A stretch of 41,788 nt of DNA. Source: an uncultured Oscillibacter sp. (GTDB lineage Bacteria; Bacillota; Clostridia; Oscillospirales; Oscillospiraceae). The position numbers and the translations under genes were made by a program. The stretch covers positions 1 through 41,788 of the forward strand of contig URKI01000021.1 of assembly GCA_900548505.1 (NCBI GenBank), given 5' to 3'. Under the pieces are notes generated by a model that did no database searches, was not told the DNA's origin, and saw only the letters and a list, made by a program, of their open reading frames with translations. Positions 9,923 to 18,121 of the stretch are shown in pieces (the stretch's first letter is position 1; each line of letters begins with the position of its first letter).

Positions 9923-10360
9923 ATGGGACTCAAGCTCAATTCCAATGAGATCGCCCAGATCCTGCCCCACCGCTATCCCTTCGCCCTGGTGGACCGGATC
10001 ATCGACGGCGAACCGGGCCAGTGGGCCAAGGGCATCAAGTGTGTCAGCGTGGGCGAGCCGGTGTTCTGCGGCCACTTTCCCCAGGAGCACGTCATGCCCG
10101 GCGTGCTGCTGATCGAGGCCATGGCCCAGGTGGGCGCGGTGGCCATCCTCTCCCTGCCCGAGTACCAGGGCAAGACCGCCTATTTCGGCGGCATCAAGAA
10201 CGCCCGCTTCAAGTCCAAGGTCACCCCCGGCGACGTGGTGGAACTGGAGTGCGTCCTCACCAAGCGGCGGGGCCCCGTAGGCGTAGGCGAGGCCAAGGCC
10301 ACGGTGGACGGCAAGGTGGTCGCCTCCGCGGAGCTGACCTTCGCCATCGGCGCAAAATGA
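9923..10360 (+). CDS. fabZ: 3-hydroxyacyl-ACP dehydratase
   Basis: Hot-dog-fold dehydratase making trans-2-enoyl-ACP. The 145 residues contain ILPHRYPFALVDRI with the catalytic histidine, and GHFPQEHVMPGVLLIEAMAQ with the catalytic glutamate. The ATG at 9923 is two bases past the fabF stop with GGGAGG upstream. No FabA-, FabM- or FabN-like gene is seen beside it, so how unsaturated chains arise is not shown here. Confidence 0.95.
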   Translation: MGLKLNSNEIAQILPHRYPFALVDRIIDGEPGQWAKGIKCVSVGEPVFCGHFPQEHVMPGVLLIEAMAQVGAVAILSLPEYQGKTAYFGGIKNARFKSKVTPGDVVELECVLTKRRGPVGVGEAKATVDGKVVASAELTFAIGAK

Positions 10361-10363
10361 CGG

Positions 10364-10392
10364 TTGCGGATTTCCCGCAGGATTGCTATACT
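10364..10392 (+). promoter_or_regulatory. Candidate internal promoter for the MarR-type gene
   Basis: TTGCGG (10364-10369), a 17-base spacer, then TATACT (10387-10392). It lies just after the fabZ stop and could give the regulator its own transcription start near 10399, which would exclude the upstream ATG at 10357. Confidence 0.45.
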
Positions 10393-10434
10393 GTGGAAAA
10401 AGGGAAGAATTGCGGGAAAGTGAGCGCACGTGCT

Positions 10435-10899
10435 ATGCTGGAGCAGGCTTTTTTTAACGTGTATACGAAATTCAAACTCCACTTCTACCAGGAGATCTTC
10501 CGTCGATTCCAGGACCGGGAGGCGAGCCTTACCACGGTGGAGACTTTCTGCATGGAGACCATCCTGGCCCTGGGGACTCCCACGGTCAACGAGTTTGCCA
10601 CCTTCATGCGGATCTCCCCGCCCAACGCCGCCTATAAGGTCAACAGTCTGGTGAAAAAGGGCTACATCCGCAAGGTGCAGTCCCACCAGGACAAGCGGGA
10701 GTATCATCTGGAAGTCACCCAGAAATATATCGACTACTACAACATCTCCACCTCCTATATGGTGGAGGTCATGCACCGCATCGCCGATCGCTTTACGCCG
10801 GAGGAGTGCGCCAAGCTGATGGAGATGCTGACCGTGGTCAGCCGGGAGCTGATGCCGGAGGTAGACATTCCCGAGGCAAGACTCCCCGGTGGAAACTGA
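10435..10899 (+). CDS. MarR-family transcriptional regulator, probable fatty-acid synthesis regulator (FabT-like)
   Basis: DNA-binding protein of about 154 residues with a winged helix-turn-helix. The recognition part is TVNEFATFMRISPPNAAYKV, and the wing is KKGYIRKVQSHQDKREYHL. The flanking helices (FNVYTKFKLHFYQEIFRRF and the C-terminal FTPEECAKLMEML) would form the dimer interface. As the last gene of the fab operon it most likely controls that operon, as FabT does in streptococci; the AT-rich repeat at 80-113 is the candidate target. The start is uncertain. ATG 10357 overlaps fabZ by ATGA but lacks a ribosome binding site; GTG 10420 and ATG 10435 lie after a promoter-like element, and the family-like sequence begins at 10435. 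Confidence 0.8.
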   Translation: MLEQAFFNVYTKFKLHFYQEIFRRFQDREASLTTVETFCMETILALGTPTVNEFATFMRISPPNAAYKVNSLVKKGYIRKVQSHQDKREYHLEVTQKYIDYYNISTSYMVEVMHRIADRFTPEECAKLMEMLTVVSRELMPEVDIPEARLPGGN

Positions 10900-10922
10900 T
10901 CCTTTGCACAACAACGCAAAAC

Positions 10923-10949
10923 GAGGCCGCAGGCATTGCCTGCGGCCTC
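10923..10949. terminator. Bidirectional terminator between the fab operon and gluQ
   Basis: A 12-bp stem (GAGGCCGCAGGC with GCCTGCGGCCTC) encloses a 3-base loop. ATTTCAT follows on the + strand, and GTTTTG on the - strand. The two flanking genes converge here. Confidence 0.8.
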
Positions 10950-10969
10950 ATTTCATCTCTATGCGTCTT

Positions 10970-11911
10970 TCAGGAAAACAGTCCCTGGGGAATGGGGATG
11001 TCCTCTTTGGGGACCTTGGCCCAGTCGAATTCTGCCAGCAGCTCCTCAGCGGACGCCGCAGCAGCGGAAGGATGGAACCCGCCCAGATAGGCAAGTCTGC
11101 CCAGGATCTCCTCCGGACCCAGCCGCCCCATGAGCACCTCCAGTCCTGCGTCGGCGTCCCGCTTGCTGAGCCTGCGTCCGTCGTGGCTCAGCAGCAGCGG
11201 AAAGTGACAGAACCGGGGCGATGGCAGATCCAGCAGCCGGTAGAGCAGCAGCTGCCGGGGGGTGGAGTCCAGCAGATCCGACCCCCGCACCACCTCCGTC
11301 ACGCCCATGGCGGCATCGTCCACCACCACGGCCAGCTGATAGGCAAACATGCCGTCGGACCGGCGCAGGAGAAAATCTCCGCAGTCCCGGGCCAGGTTTT
11401 CCTCGTAGGGCCCCATGTGCCCGTCTGTAAAGGAGACCACCTCGTCCGGCACCCGCAGCCGCAGGGCCGGGGCGCGGACCCTGGCTTTCTCCGCCGCCTG
11501 CTCCGCCGTCAAATGCCGGCAAGTGCCCGCGTAGATGACCTGCCCGTCTCCCCGGTGGGGGGCACTGGCAGCGTGCAGCTCCGCCCGGGTGCAAAAGCAG
11601 GGGTACACCAGCCCCATATTCTCCAGCTTTTGAAGCGCCATCTGGTAAAGCGCCGTCCGTTCACTTTGAAAGTAAGGGCCGTCCGTATCGCCCGCGCCGG
11701 GACCCTCGTCCCAGGTAAGTCCCAGCCAGCGAAGGTCCTCCATGGCCTGGAGGGCATACCGCCGGGGACAGCGGGCCGTGTCCAGGTCCTCCACCCGCAG
11801 CACTACCCGCCCCCCCTGCTGATGGGCGCTGAGCCAGGCCAGCAGGCAGCAGAAAAGATTCCCCAGGTGTAGCCGCCCGCTGGGAGAGGGAGCGAACCGT
11901 CCCACCACCAT
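10970..11911 (-). CDS. gluQ: Glutamyl-Q tRNA(Asp) synthetase
   Basis: Activates glutamate and attaches it to the queuosine base in the anticodon of tRNA-Asp; it resembles a glutamyl-tRNA synthetase without the anticodon-binding domain. The 313 residues contain FAPSPSGRLHLGNLF (HIGH-like), a zinc site made by CFC (105, 107), Tyr127 and Cys131 in YAGTC, and the KMSKS-like RRLSKRD. The length fits GluQ (about 290-310) and is far too short for GltX (about 480). The ATG at 11911 has GGAGG seven bases upstream; an earlier in-frame start would add 16 unsupported residues. Confidence 0.92.
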   Translation of the reverse strand: MVVGRFAPSPSGRLHLGNLFCCLLAWLSAHQQGGRVVLRVEDLDTARCPRRYALQAMEDLRWLGLTWDEGPGAGDTDGPYFQSERTALYQMALQKLENMGLVYPCFCTRAELHAASAPHRGDGQVIYAGTCRHLTAEQAAEKARVRAPALRLRVPDEVVSFTDGHMGPYEENLARDCGDFLLRRSDGMFAYQLAVVVDDAAMGVTEVVRGSDLLDSTPRQLLLYRLLDLPSPRFCHFPLLLSHDGRRLSKRDADAGLEVLMGRLGPEEILGRLAYLGGFHPSAAAASAEELLAEFDWAKVPKEDIPIPQGLFS

Positions 11912-11930
11912 ATGCGTTCCTCCTTCCGCA

Positions 11931-11955
11931 AAAGGAAGCGGGCTGCCCCGCTTCC
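11931..11955 (-). terminator. Short terminator after the sugar transferase gene
   Basis: Read on the - strand, a 9-bp stem (GGAAGCGGG with CCCGCTTCC) with a GCAG loop is followed by TTTTG. It begins right at the stop codon of the sugar transferase and precedes gluQ, so some read-through into gluQ is possible. Confidence 0.6.
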
Positions 11956-13335
11956 TCAAAGATTGATCTTCTCCTTGTTCACTGCCCGGAACAGCGTCAT
12001 GAGCAGGATCTTCACGTCAAAGAGAATGTTCCAGTTTTCGATGTAGTAGAGGTCGTGCTCGATCCGCTCCCGGATTGAAGTGTCGCCCCGCAGTCCGTTC
12101 ACCTGGGCCCAGCCGGTGATGCCGGGGCGCACCTGGTGCTTGACCATGTAGCGGGGGATCTCCTCTTTGAACTGCTCCACAAAGTGGGGCACCTCCGGCC
12201 GGGGGCCCACCAAGCTCATATCCCCCTTGAGCACGTTGAAAAACTGGGGCAGCTCATCGATGGAGAACTTGCGGATAAAGGAGCCGAAAGCCGTTTTGCG
12301 GGGGTCCACATCCCGGCTCCAGCCGGTCTGCTGCTTGGCATTGACCCGCATGGAGCGGAATTTGTACATGTAAAATTCCTTTTTGTTCTTCCCCACCCGC
12401 ACCTGGCGGAAGATGATAGGCCCCGGAGACGAGAGCTTCACGCCCACGGCAGCCAGCAGCATCAGCGGCGAAGTCACCACAATAAGGATCGCCGCTCCCA
12501 CGATATCAAAGGCGCGCTTTAAAAAGGCGTTGCCCAGATTCTCCAGGGGGATGCGCCTGAGGTTGATCATGGGCAGACCGTCGATGTTGTCCACCTGGGG
12601 GTTGGAGGGGATGTAGGCCGCGTAGAACGGGATGACAGATGCCTTGGTGCCGGTTTTTTCGCAGGCGGCAATGATCCGGGGCAGCCACGCCTCGTCGGCG
12701 GCCCGGACTGCCACCACCACCTCGTCAGGCACCAGAGAATCCAGTACCTGTTCCAGCTGGTCATAGCGTCCCAGATTGGAAAGCTCCTTCCAGGTCAGGC
12801 TGTCGGACACATAGCCGTCCACCTGGAACCCCAGGTTGCGATCGGCCGTCACCCGCTTCAAATAGGTCTCCGCCATGGGACCGTCTCCCACCAACACCAC
12901 GTGCTTCTGGTTATAGCCCATGCGCCGGTAGCGCCGCAGCAAAATACGCATGGCCGCCCGCTTGCTCAAAAGCAAAAACGAGCTGACCAGGAAGAAGAAC
13001 ACCAGCGTCCAGCGGGACATGTGCTCCAAGCGGAACACGAACAGCACGCTGGTCAGGGCCATGGTGTCCAAAGCGTTGGCGCTCAAAAACCGGGCAGCCT
13101 CCCGGTGGAAGCGGATGGCCCGGTAGGAACTGTACAGCCCCGCCATGCCGTAGGAAATGAGACACAGTACCACTGCCAGCAAACCAAGACGGACATAATA
13201 GGCGAACGGAACGCCCTCAATACCGGAAAACACATAGAACCGGATAAAGTAGGCAATCATCATGGAGGCAAACACCAGCACGCCGTCCGAGATCACGTGC
13301 AGCTGATTGAGCAGCTGCTGATTTTCCTTGATCAT
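11956..13335 (-). CDS. Undecaprenyl-phosphate sugar phosphotransferase (polyprenyl glycosylphosphotransferase)
   Basis: Starts a surface-polysaccharide repeat unit by moving a sugar-1-phosphate from a nucleotide sugar to undecaprenyl phosphate at the membrane. The 459 residues show four N-terminal membrane segments (about residues 10-130), a nucleotide-binding-like middle domain (VVLVGDGPMAETYLKR), a fifth hydrophobic segment (FDIVGAAILIVVTSPLMLLA), and the C-terminal sugar-transferase catalytic domain with KFRSMR, DELPQFFNVLKGDMSLVGPR and VRPGITGWAQVNG. This is the WcaJ/CpsE-type layout. The sugar (often glucose or galactose) cannot be told. It has AAGGAG eight bases upstream and its own promoter. 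Confidence 0.94.
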   Translation of the reverse strand: MIKENQQLLNQLHVISDGVLVFASMMIAYFIRFYVFSGIEGVPFAYYVRLGLLAVVLCLISYGMAGLYSSYRAIRFHREAARFLSANALDTMALTSVLFVFRLEHMSRWTLVFFFLVSSFLLLSKRAAMRILLRRYRRMGYNQKHVVLVGDGPMAETYLKRVTADRNLGFQVDGYVSDSLTWKELSNLGRYDQLEQVLDSLVPDEVVVAVRAADEAWLPRIIAACEKTGTKASVIPFYAAYIPSNPQVDNIDGLPMINLRRIPLENLGNAFLKRAFDIVGAAILIVVTSPLMLLAAVGVKLSSPGPIIFRQVRVGKNKKEFYMYKFRSMRVNAKQQTGWSRDVDPRKTAFGSFIRKFSIDELPQFFNVLKGDMSLVGPRPEVPHFVEQFKEEIPRYMVKHQVRPGITGWAQVNGLRGDTSIRERIEHDLYYIENWNILFDVKILLMTLFRAVNKEKINL

Positions 13336-13370
13336 GATCCAAGCTCCTTGCCATGTCGAACTTTGTCCCT

Positions 13371-13399
13371 ATTGTACCGATTCTGGCGACCTCTGTCAA
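13371..13399 (-). promoter_or_regulatory. Sigma-A-type promoter of the sugar transferase gene
   Basis: On the - strand, TTGACA (13399-13394), a 17-base spacer and TACAAT (13376-13371). It lies 36 bases before the start codon and back to back with the promoter of the divergent glycosyltransferase. Confidence 0.85.
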
Positions 13400-13404
13400 T
13401 TTCC

Positions 13405-13433
13405 TTGCAATGACACTTTCTTCCCTCTATAAT
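13405..13433 (+). promoter_or_regulatory. Sigma-A-type promoter of the glycosyltransferase gene
   Basis: TTGCAA (13405-13410), a 17-base spacer and TATAAT (13428-13433). The expected transcription start near 13440 falls after an in-frame ATG at 13436, which supports translation starting at 13463. Confidence 0.85.
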
Positions 13434-13462
13434 AAATGCATCCTGTTTCGGGAGGTCCTGCC

Positions 13463-14569
13463 ATGCCGGCCGTCTTGTTTACCGCCTCCACCTGGTCCCA
13501 CATCGCCCATTTCCACCGCCCCTATCTGCACGCGTTTCGCGCGTTGGGATGGCAGGTACATGCGGCCTGCGGCGGCGCTTCCCTGCCCATTCCGGAGGCA
13601 GACGCCTGCTTTGACGTCCCCTTTGAAAAAAAGATGACCGCCCCGGCCAACTTCCGTGCCCAAGCCCGGCTGCGCACCCTCATGGCAGAGCACCGCTATG
13701 ATCTGGTCATCACCCACACATCCCTGGCCGCCTTTTTTACCCGCCTGGCCGCCGCCTCTGTGCGCCATCGCCCGGCGGTGGTGAATGTGGCCCACGGATA
13801 TCTCTTTAACGCCGACACACCGCCGGTGAAAAAAGCCATCCTCGTGTCGGCGGAGCGCCTTACAGCGTCCTGGACCGATCTGCTTTTGACCATGAACGAT
13901 TACGACACCCGCTTCGCCCGGCAGCACCGTCTGGGGCGCCGGGTGGAGCAGATCCCGGGTATGGGCGTGGACTTTTCCCGCTTTCCGGCAATTTCTCCCC
14001 AGGAGCGTCAGGCGCTGCGCCGGGAGCAGGGGGTCAGCCCCGATGCCTTTGTCCTGCTCTATGCTGCAGAATTTTCCCCGCGCAAGAGCCAGAAAACACT
14101 GTTGCGGGCCATGCCGCTTTTGCCGGAACGTGTGGTGCTGGCTCTGCCCGGCCAGGGAGCACTTCTGGACGAGTGCCGCCGCCTGGCGGAAGATCTTGGC
14201 GTGGGAGACCGGGTGATCTTTCCCGGCTACTGCGCTGATATGGCCCCCTGGTATGCCCTGGCGGACTGCGCCGTCTCTGCCAGCCGGTCGGAGGGGCTGC
14301 CTTTCAACATCATGGAAGCCATGCACGCCGGGCTCCCGGTGGTGGCCACCGCTGTCAAGGGCCACACGGATCTGGTAACGCCGGGCCAGACGGGCTTTTT
14401 GTTCCCCTTTGGAGACCAGTCTGCCTTTGCCAAAGGGATAGCGCAGCTTTTATCCGACCCCGCCCGTGCCGCCGCCATGGGCCGCTCCGCTTCCCAAGCT
14501 GCCAAGCCCTACGCACTCAATCGCGTACTGCCCCAGGTCATGAAGCTCTATCTCTCTGCGATAGAATAA
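13463..14569 (+). CDS. Family 4 (GT-B) glycosyltransferase for surface polysaccharide
   Basis: Probably adds a sugar to the lipid-linked repeat unit on the cytosolic face. The 368 residues have the GT-B two-domain layout. The N-terminal half begins AVLFTASTWSHIAHFHRPYL. The C-terminal Glycos_transf_1 half contains LLYAAEFSPRKSQKTLLRAM, VIFPGYCADMAPWYALAD and the nucleotide-sugar binding stretch SRSEGLPFNIMEAMHAGLPV with its spaced glutamates. GGGAGG lies seven bases before the ATG at 13463. The divergent neighbour is the priming sugar transferase. Donor and acceptor are not known; it resembles the EpsD/EpsF type. Confidence 0.9.
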   Translation: MPAVLFTASTWSHIAHFHRPYLHAFRALGWQVHAACGGASLPIPEADACFDVPFEKKMTAPANFRAQARLRTLMAEHRYDLVITHTSLAAFFTRLAAASVRHRPAVVNVAHGYLFNADTPPVKKAILVSAERLTASWTDLLLTMNDYDTRFARQHRLGRRVEQIPGMGVDFSRFPAISPQERQALRREQGVSPDAFVLLYAAEFSPRKSQKTLLRAMPLLPERVVLALPGQGALLDECRRLAEDLGVGDRVIFPGYCADMAPWYALADCAVSASRSEGLPFNIMEAMHAGLPVVATAVKGHTDLVTPGQTGFLFPFGDQSAFAKGIAQLLSDPARAAAMGRSASQAAKPYALNRVLPQVMKLYLSAIE

Positions 14570-14607
14570 AAAAGATCCCGCGCCTTTAAAGGCGCGGGAT
14601 CTTTTTT
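14568..14607. terminator. Strong bidirectional terminator
   Basis: An 11-bp GC-rich core stem, GATCCCGCGCC (14574-14584) with GGCGCGGGATC (14591-14601), is flanked by six A's and six T's. It ends the glycosyltransferase gene on the + strand and the converging two-gene unit on the - strand. Confidence 0.93.
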
Positions 14608-14725
14608 ACTGAGCAGACTCCTGAGGCAGTTCGGTCTTCTGCACTGTCAGATAGTCATCGGGAACCTCCCGTTCCTCCACACGCTGACTGCCATCCCAGC
14701 CGCATACCAAAACCTTGATCTTCAC
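14606..14725 (-). CDS. Small 39-residue protein coupled to the tail-fibre-like gene
   Basis: Begins with GTG overlapping the upstream stop as GTGA and ends in TAA inside the terminator's T-run. The product starts VKIKVLVCGWDGSQRVEERE, has one cysteine, and ends QESAQ; no known domain is recognised. The precise overlap and the placement between the upstream stop and the shared terminator make it a likely real gene despite its size. In phage genomes a very small gene often follows the tail-fibre or tail-tip gene, so the pair may be a relic or a domesticated piece of a tail module. The function is unknown. Confidence 0.62.
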   Translation of the reverse strand: MKIKVLVCGWDGSQRVEEREVPDDYLTVQKTELPQESAQ

Positions 14726-15483
14726 AGTTTCACCCCATAGATATTGATTTTTCCTCCCTGGGAAAACATCTTTCCGTTCTCCGCCACGAAATTCAACGTC
14801 TGTACTGCCGCCGCCGGGATCTTGTCGGGATGGGGACTGCCGCCAAACACATGGCCGCTTCCGGTATACCCGTCCACATCCATTCGAAGGCTCGTAATAA
14901 ACCCTCTTTCCTCCATGAAATAGATTTGTGTGGCAGTGAACGCCGAAAGCGTTGGGTGAATCCCTCCAAAGGCCTGCAGGTATTGCTGATTTCGGTTATC
15001 CGATTTGTACACATAGTCTGTCTGCCCATTGACCAGCAGTTTGATTGTACCGGCCCCCTCCATCAGCTTTATTCTGAAAAGTATGTACGCATACTGACTC
15101 CACTGGAGCTGACTTACGTCCACATCCACTTGGTTGACTCCGCCCGGGTCCACCGTGATCTCCCGCAGCTTCACAAAAGGCATGGCATCCACCAGCGCCT
15201 GCAGCTGGGCCAGCGCCGTCTTGTCCGCCTTGCTGCTCTCCAGCGCACCGGTGGCTGCCGCCAGCGCCTGGGACGCTTCCTGCTTTGCGGCGTTCACAGC
15301 CTGGGTGGCTTCCTGTCTGGCAGCGCTCACCGCCGCCTCCCGGCTCTGAGTCTCCGTCTCCAGTCCCTGCTTGAGCGTGGTCAGGCCGCTTTCCACATTG
15401 GCGTTGTCCCGGTTGAAGTCCTCCCGCAGGATGCGGTCCTCCGGGTCCCATTGATTGAGCCGGTAATTCTCCGTATAATTCAT
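14722..15483 (-). CDS. Phage tail/tail-fibre-like protein of unknown role
   Basis: The 253 residues open with MNYTENYRLNQWDPEDRILR, a pattern I associate from memory with tail-associated proteins of Firmicute phages. An alanine-rich coiled-coil segment follows (about residues 35-95, with QEATQAVNAAKQEASQALAA), and then a beta-rich C-terminal domain ending GGKINIYGVKL. A coiled-coil stalk plus beta-rich tip is the layout of trimeric fibres. A GGGGGTGA purine run precedes the ATG. No other phage gene surrounds it; the neighbours are polysaccharide genes. It could be a phage remnant or a host surface fibre. No signal peptide is seen. Confidence 0.7.
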   Translation of the reverse strand: MNYTENYRLNQWDPEDRILREDFNRDNANVESGLTTLKQGLETETQSREAAVSAARQEATQAVNAAKQEASQALAAATGALESSKADKTALAQLQALVDAMPFVKLREITVDPGGVNQVDVDVSQLQWSQYAYILFRIKLMEGAGTIKLLVNGQTDYVYKSDNRNQQYLQAFGGIHPTLSAFTATQIYFMEERGFITSLRMDVDGYTGSGHVFGGSPHPDKIPAAAVQTLNFVAENGKMFSQGGKINIYGVKL

Positions 15484-15567
15484 CCACTCACCCCCTTTCC
15501 GCCCCCTTTGGGCTCACCCTTTCCCCACAGATCCGGCAAACGTGCACGCAGTCATACACGTTTGGGC

Positions 15568-15605
15568 AAAAAAACACGCGGGAAGATCGTTCCCGCGTGT
15601 TTTTT
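15568..15605. terminator. Strong bidirectional terminator after the O-antigen-ligase-like gene
   Basis: An 11-bp stem, ACACGCGGGAA (15574-15584) with TTCCCGCGTGT (15590-15600), encloses a 5-base loop, with an A-run before and a T-run after. On the - strand it ends the ligase gene and separates it from the tail-fibre-like pair. Confidence 0.9.
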
Positions 15606-15614
15606 CTTGCTTTT

Positions 15615-18026
15615 TTAACGGTATTCCTGGAAATAGCCCTGCAATGCGTCATAGGCGCTCTGCCCATCGGCATCTGCCTGGGCCACAGCAGCATCCAAAA
15701 ATACCTGATTTTCCTCCGTCAGCTGGATCATCTCCATACGGCCGGTGTTGTTGAAGTCCGAGAGCAGCGCACCAAGCTTAGAAACGCTGCCCAGATATTC
15801 CTCCATCTCCTCCGGCTCCAGCTGGGCGCCTGCCTGGATATACAGCCGGGTGATGCTGTTCCAGGCGCCCGGGTTGGACGCCTCCTGTGCAAGGCCTGTG
15901 CGGCACGCCTCGAAGAAGCCGTCAAAATCCCGCAGGGGCAGGTAGTAGTAGGCTGCCACATAGTAGCAGTTATCGAAATTTTCCGTCTCCAGCAATTGGG
16001 CTGCATAACGGTCCGCAACGCCCCGACCTGTGGTCGTGCCCAGCTGCAGGGCGTTGACCATGGCAGTAGCTTGGTACATGGAGTCGTCGTATACCTCCAG
16101 CCGGTCCATGGTCTGGAGTTTGGAGACGAACTGGGAGCGACTCAGCTCCTGATCCTCCACGCCCTGGAACATGGCAGCCGCCGCCATAGAACTGACCTGC
16201 AGCGCCGAAAATACCACCGTCACGCCCCAAAGGAGCGCCGCAAGGCCCGCTCCGCTCCGGACCGCCCGGCAGGATTCGCCGGCAGCGTAGTAGCGAACGA
16301 TCATGGCACCCAGCAGCACAAATACAGCCACCTGATACATCTGGGTAGACCAGACCACTTCCGTCATGGAGTGGGCGATCATCATGGTCAGGCAAGCGGC
16401 AAAGAGCGCAAACTCTCCGCCCCGCTCGGCCTCCTTCCGGCGCCGCACCAGCAGCCAAATGGCGCCGCCCAGCATAAACAGAAACGCCGCCAGTCCCAGG
16501 ACACCTGCCTCATCCATGATCTGGATGAACTGGTTATGGATATACTTGGACTCATAGTAGAAGCTCTGCACAGCCGTCAGACGGCCCTCCACGCCGCCGA
16601 CACCCCAGCCGGTAAGGGGACGCTCCTGCCAGATCTTCAGACCGTCCCGGAAAAACACCAGGCGCTGGATGAAGTTCTGGTTGGCCCAGAGGCCCTGAAG
16701 ACGGTTGGCCGCAAAGCCCGGCAGCAGCTTGTAGCCCAGGGGCACCTCTGTGCCGTCAGACAGCGTGACGGACTCCACCTCTCCATCGCAGGACATCTGG
16801 AACCACACCACGCGGGTACCCTCTTCCACGGTGATCTCCGCCTGAGAAAGGGGGCCCTCATAGAGTACGGTCTCGGTATGCATCATCAGCTGGGCCTCGT
16901 TCTGGGCGTAGATCCGCACCTGGGGGTCCGCACCCTCCACGGAGACGGTATACGTCCCGGCGTCGGGATAGATGGCCCGCTCCACCGTCTCATCCGCACT
17001 CAGCCGCAGCGTACCGGTGAGGTTGAATGCCAGCACGATATAAAGCACCACTGCAGCGGCCAGCACACCGCCGGACATGGCCACCGCCCGGTCCCGGCCC
17101 TCCATGGCCCGCACCAGCTTCTTTCCAACAAAGCGGTCCAGCGCCCAGATGAGGACGCCGCATACCACTGCCAGCAGCACCGGCACGATGCTGCCTGTCC
17201 CCAAAAACGCATACGCGCCAAAAGAGCAAACCAGCGTCACCAGCACGCACTCGACCATCAGCATGAAGGTCTCCAGCCGGGCGCCCCGGCCTACGCAGAT
17301 AAGGTACACCACACACGTCAGGGCAAAAGAGCCCATGGCGCCCATGGAGAACGAGAGGAAGAAGGCCAGGGCCTCCACGCCCAGGGTCACCGCCGCGGCA
17401 GCGCGCTCTTTTTCACCGGCTGCCGTGCGGTAAAGGTACAGACCCAGCAAAAGGCCGAAGGCGATGAGACCGGCGGAGACGTTGGCGTTGGAGAAAATGC
17501 CCGTGATGCGGACGCCCTCCTCATAGCCCATGGTCTCCAGAGGATAGCTGCACCCCAGCAGGCCCATGAGAGCGGAAAATGCCCGGGTCAGCAGCTGGAA
17601 GCTGGCAGCATCGATACACAGAAGAGACACCGCCGTCACAACGCCGTGGAGGGACCAGAACAGTCTGCGCAGACTGCCCTGCCCCGACCGGGCCAGGACC
17701 AAGCCGAACGCGGCCAGCGCCGCCAGCATCTTGGTGCTCTCCTGGGCGGCATAGGCGCCGAAATCACACCAAAGTCCCGAAAGAAGATAGATCAGCGCGT
17801 AGACGACCACCGCCAGCGTCAAAACACCGCTGCGGCCGCGGAGATTCCCCCAGGGCGTCCGTCCCACAGACAGCACCAGGGCAACGGCCACGAGGCCCAG
17901 CACCGCCTGGCGGCTGATGCCGGTAATGGCCAGGAACAGCAGCAGCGGCAGCAAATACGGATACACAAGCCCCAGCACATCCCGGGACGGCGTCCCGCTC
18001 TGGGCCGGGCGTTGAAATTTAGCCAA
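15615..18026 (-). CDS. O-antigen ligase/polymerase-like (Wzy_C) membrane protein with a long C-terminal extension
   Basis: Multi-pass membrane protein of 803 residues with about a dozen hydrophobic segments. The family-defining part is the external loop and following helix near residues 480-530: ERPLTGWGVGGVEGRLTA, then YIHNQFIQIMDEAGVLGLAAF with the conserved histidine and glutamate. A large beta-rich external insert lies near residues 350-440. The roughly 200 residues after the last helix are helical and look like a TPR-type domain (VSKLQTMDRLEVYDDSMYQA and onward). In a monoderm it would polymerise or ligate a wall-linked polysaccharide. A TTG start at 18026 with GGGAG upstream is the best start. 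The gene is single, with its own promoter and terminator. Confidence 0.85.
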   Translation of the reverse strand: MAKFQRPAQSGTPSRDVLGLVYPYLLPLLLFLAITGISRQAVLGLVAVALVLSVGRTPWGNLRGRSGVLTLAVVVYALIYLLSGLWCDFGAYAAQESTKMLAALAAFGLVLARSGQGSLRRLFWSLHGVVTAVSLLCIDAASFQLLTRAFSALMGLLGCSYPLETMGYEEGVRITGIFSNANVSAGLIAFGLLLGLYLYRTAAGEKERAAAAVTLGVEALAFFLSFSMGAMGSFALTCVVYLICVGRGARLETFMLMVECVLVTLVCSFGAYAFLGTGSIVPVLLAVVCGVLIWALDRFVGKKLVRAMEGRDRAVAMSGGVLAAAVVLYIVLAFNLTGTLRLSADETVERAIYPDAGTYTVSVEGADPQVRIYAQNEAQLMMHTETVLYEGPLSQAEITVEEGTRVVWFQMSCDGEVESVTLSDGTEVPLGYKLLPGFAANRLQGLWANQNFIQRLVFFRDGLKIWQERPLTGWGVGGVEGRLTAVQSFYYESKYIHNQFIQIMDEAGVLGLAAFLFMLGGAIWLLVRRRKEAERGGEFALFAACLTMMIAHSMTEVVWSTQMYQVAVFVLLGAMIVRYYAAGESCRAVRSGAGLAALLWGVTVVFSALQVSSMAAAAMFQGVEDQELSRSQFVSKLQTMDRLEVYDDSMYQATAMVNALQLGTTTGRGVADRYAAQLLETENFDNCYYVAAYYYLPLRDFDGFFEACRTGLAQEASNPGAWNSITRLYIQAGAQLEPEEMEEYLGSVSKLGALLSDFNNTGRMEMIQLTEENQVFLDAAVAQADADGQSAYDALQGYFQEYR

Positions 18027-18063
18027 GGAACTTCACTCCCATACACAATATAATAGCGGAGGT

Positions 18064-18092
18064 ATTATACATGCTTTCGCCCATATTTTCAA
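18064..18092 (-). promoter_or_regulatory. Sigma-A-type promoter of the O-antigen-ligase-like gene
   Basis: On the - strand, TTGAAA (18092-18087), a 17-base spacer and TATAAT (18069-18064). This predicts a leader of about 30 bases. Confidence 0.85.
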
Positions 18093-18121
18093 CCGTTTCC
18101 GGTAAAACCATACCGGATCAA

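Noticed and set aside
10357..10434. Start of the MarR-type gene at ATG 10357 (ATGA overlap with fabZ)
   Set aside because: The overlap style fits the operon, but there is no ribosome binding site, the added 26 residues look non-conserved, and a promoter-like element lies inside the extension.
15488..15559. 23-codon GTG-initiated ORF on the - strand with CVHVCRICG cysteines, just before the tail-fibre-like gene
   Set aside because: The cysteine spacing is suggestive of a tiny metal-binding peptide, but there is no ribosome binding site before the GTG and no supporting context.
15597..18053. 818-codon open frame on the + strand opposite the O-antigen-ligase-like gene
   Set aside because: Composition is rich in His, Gln, Gly and Arg with no recognisable domain or ribosome binding site; it mirrors a real membrane-protein gene in a high-GC genome.
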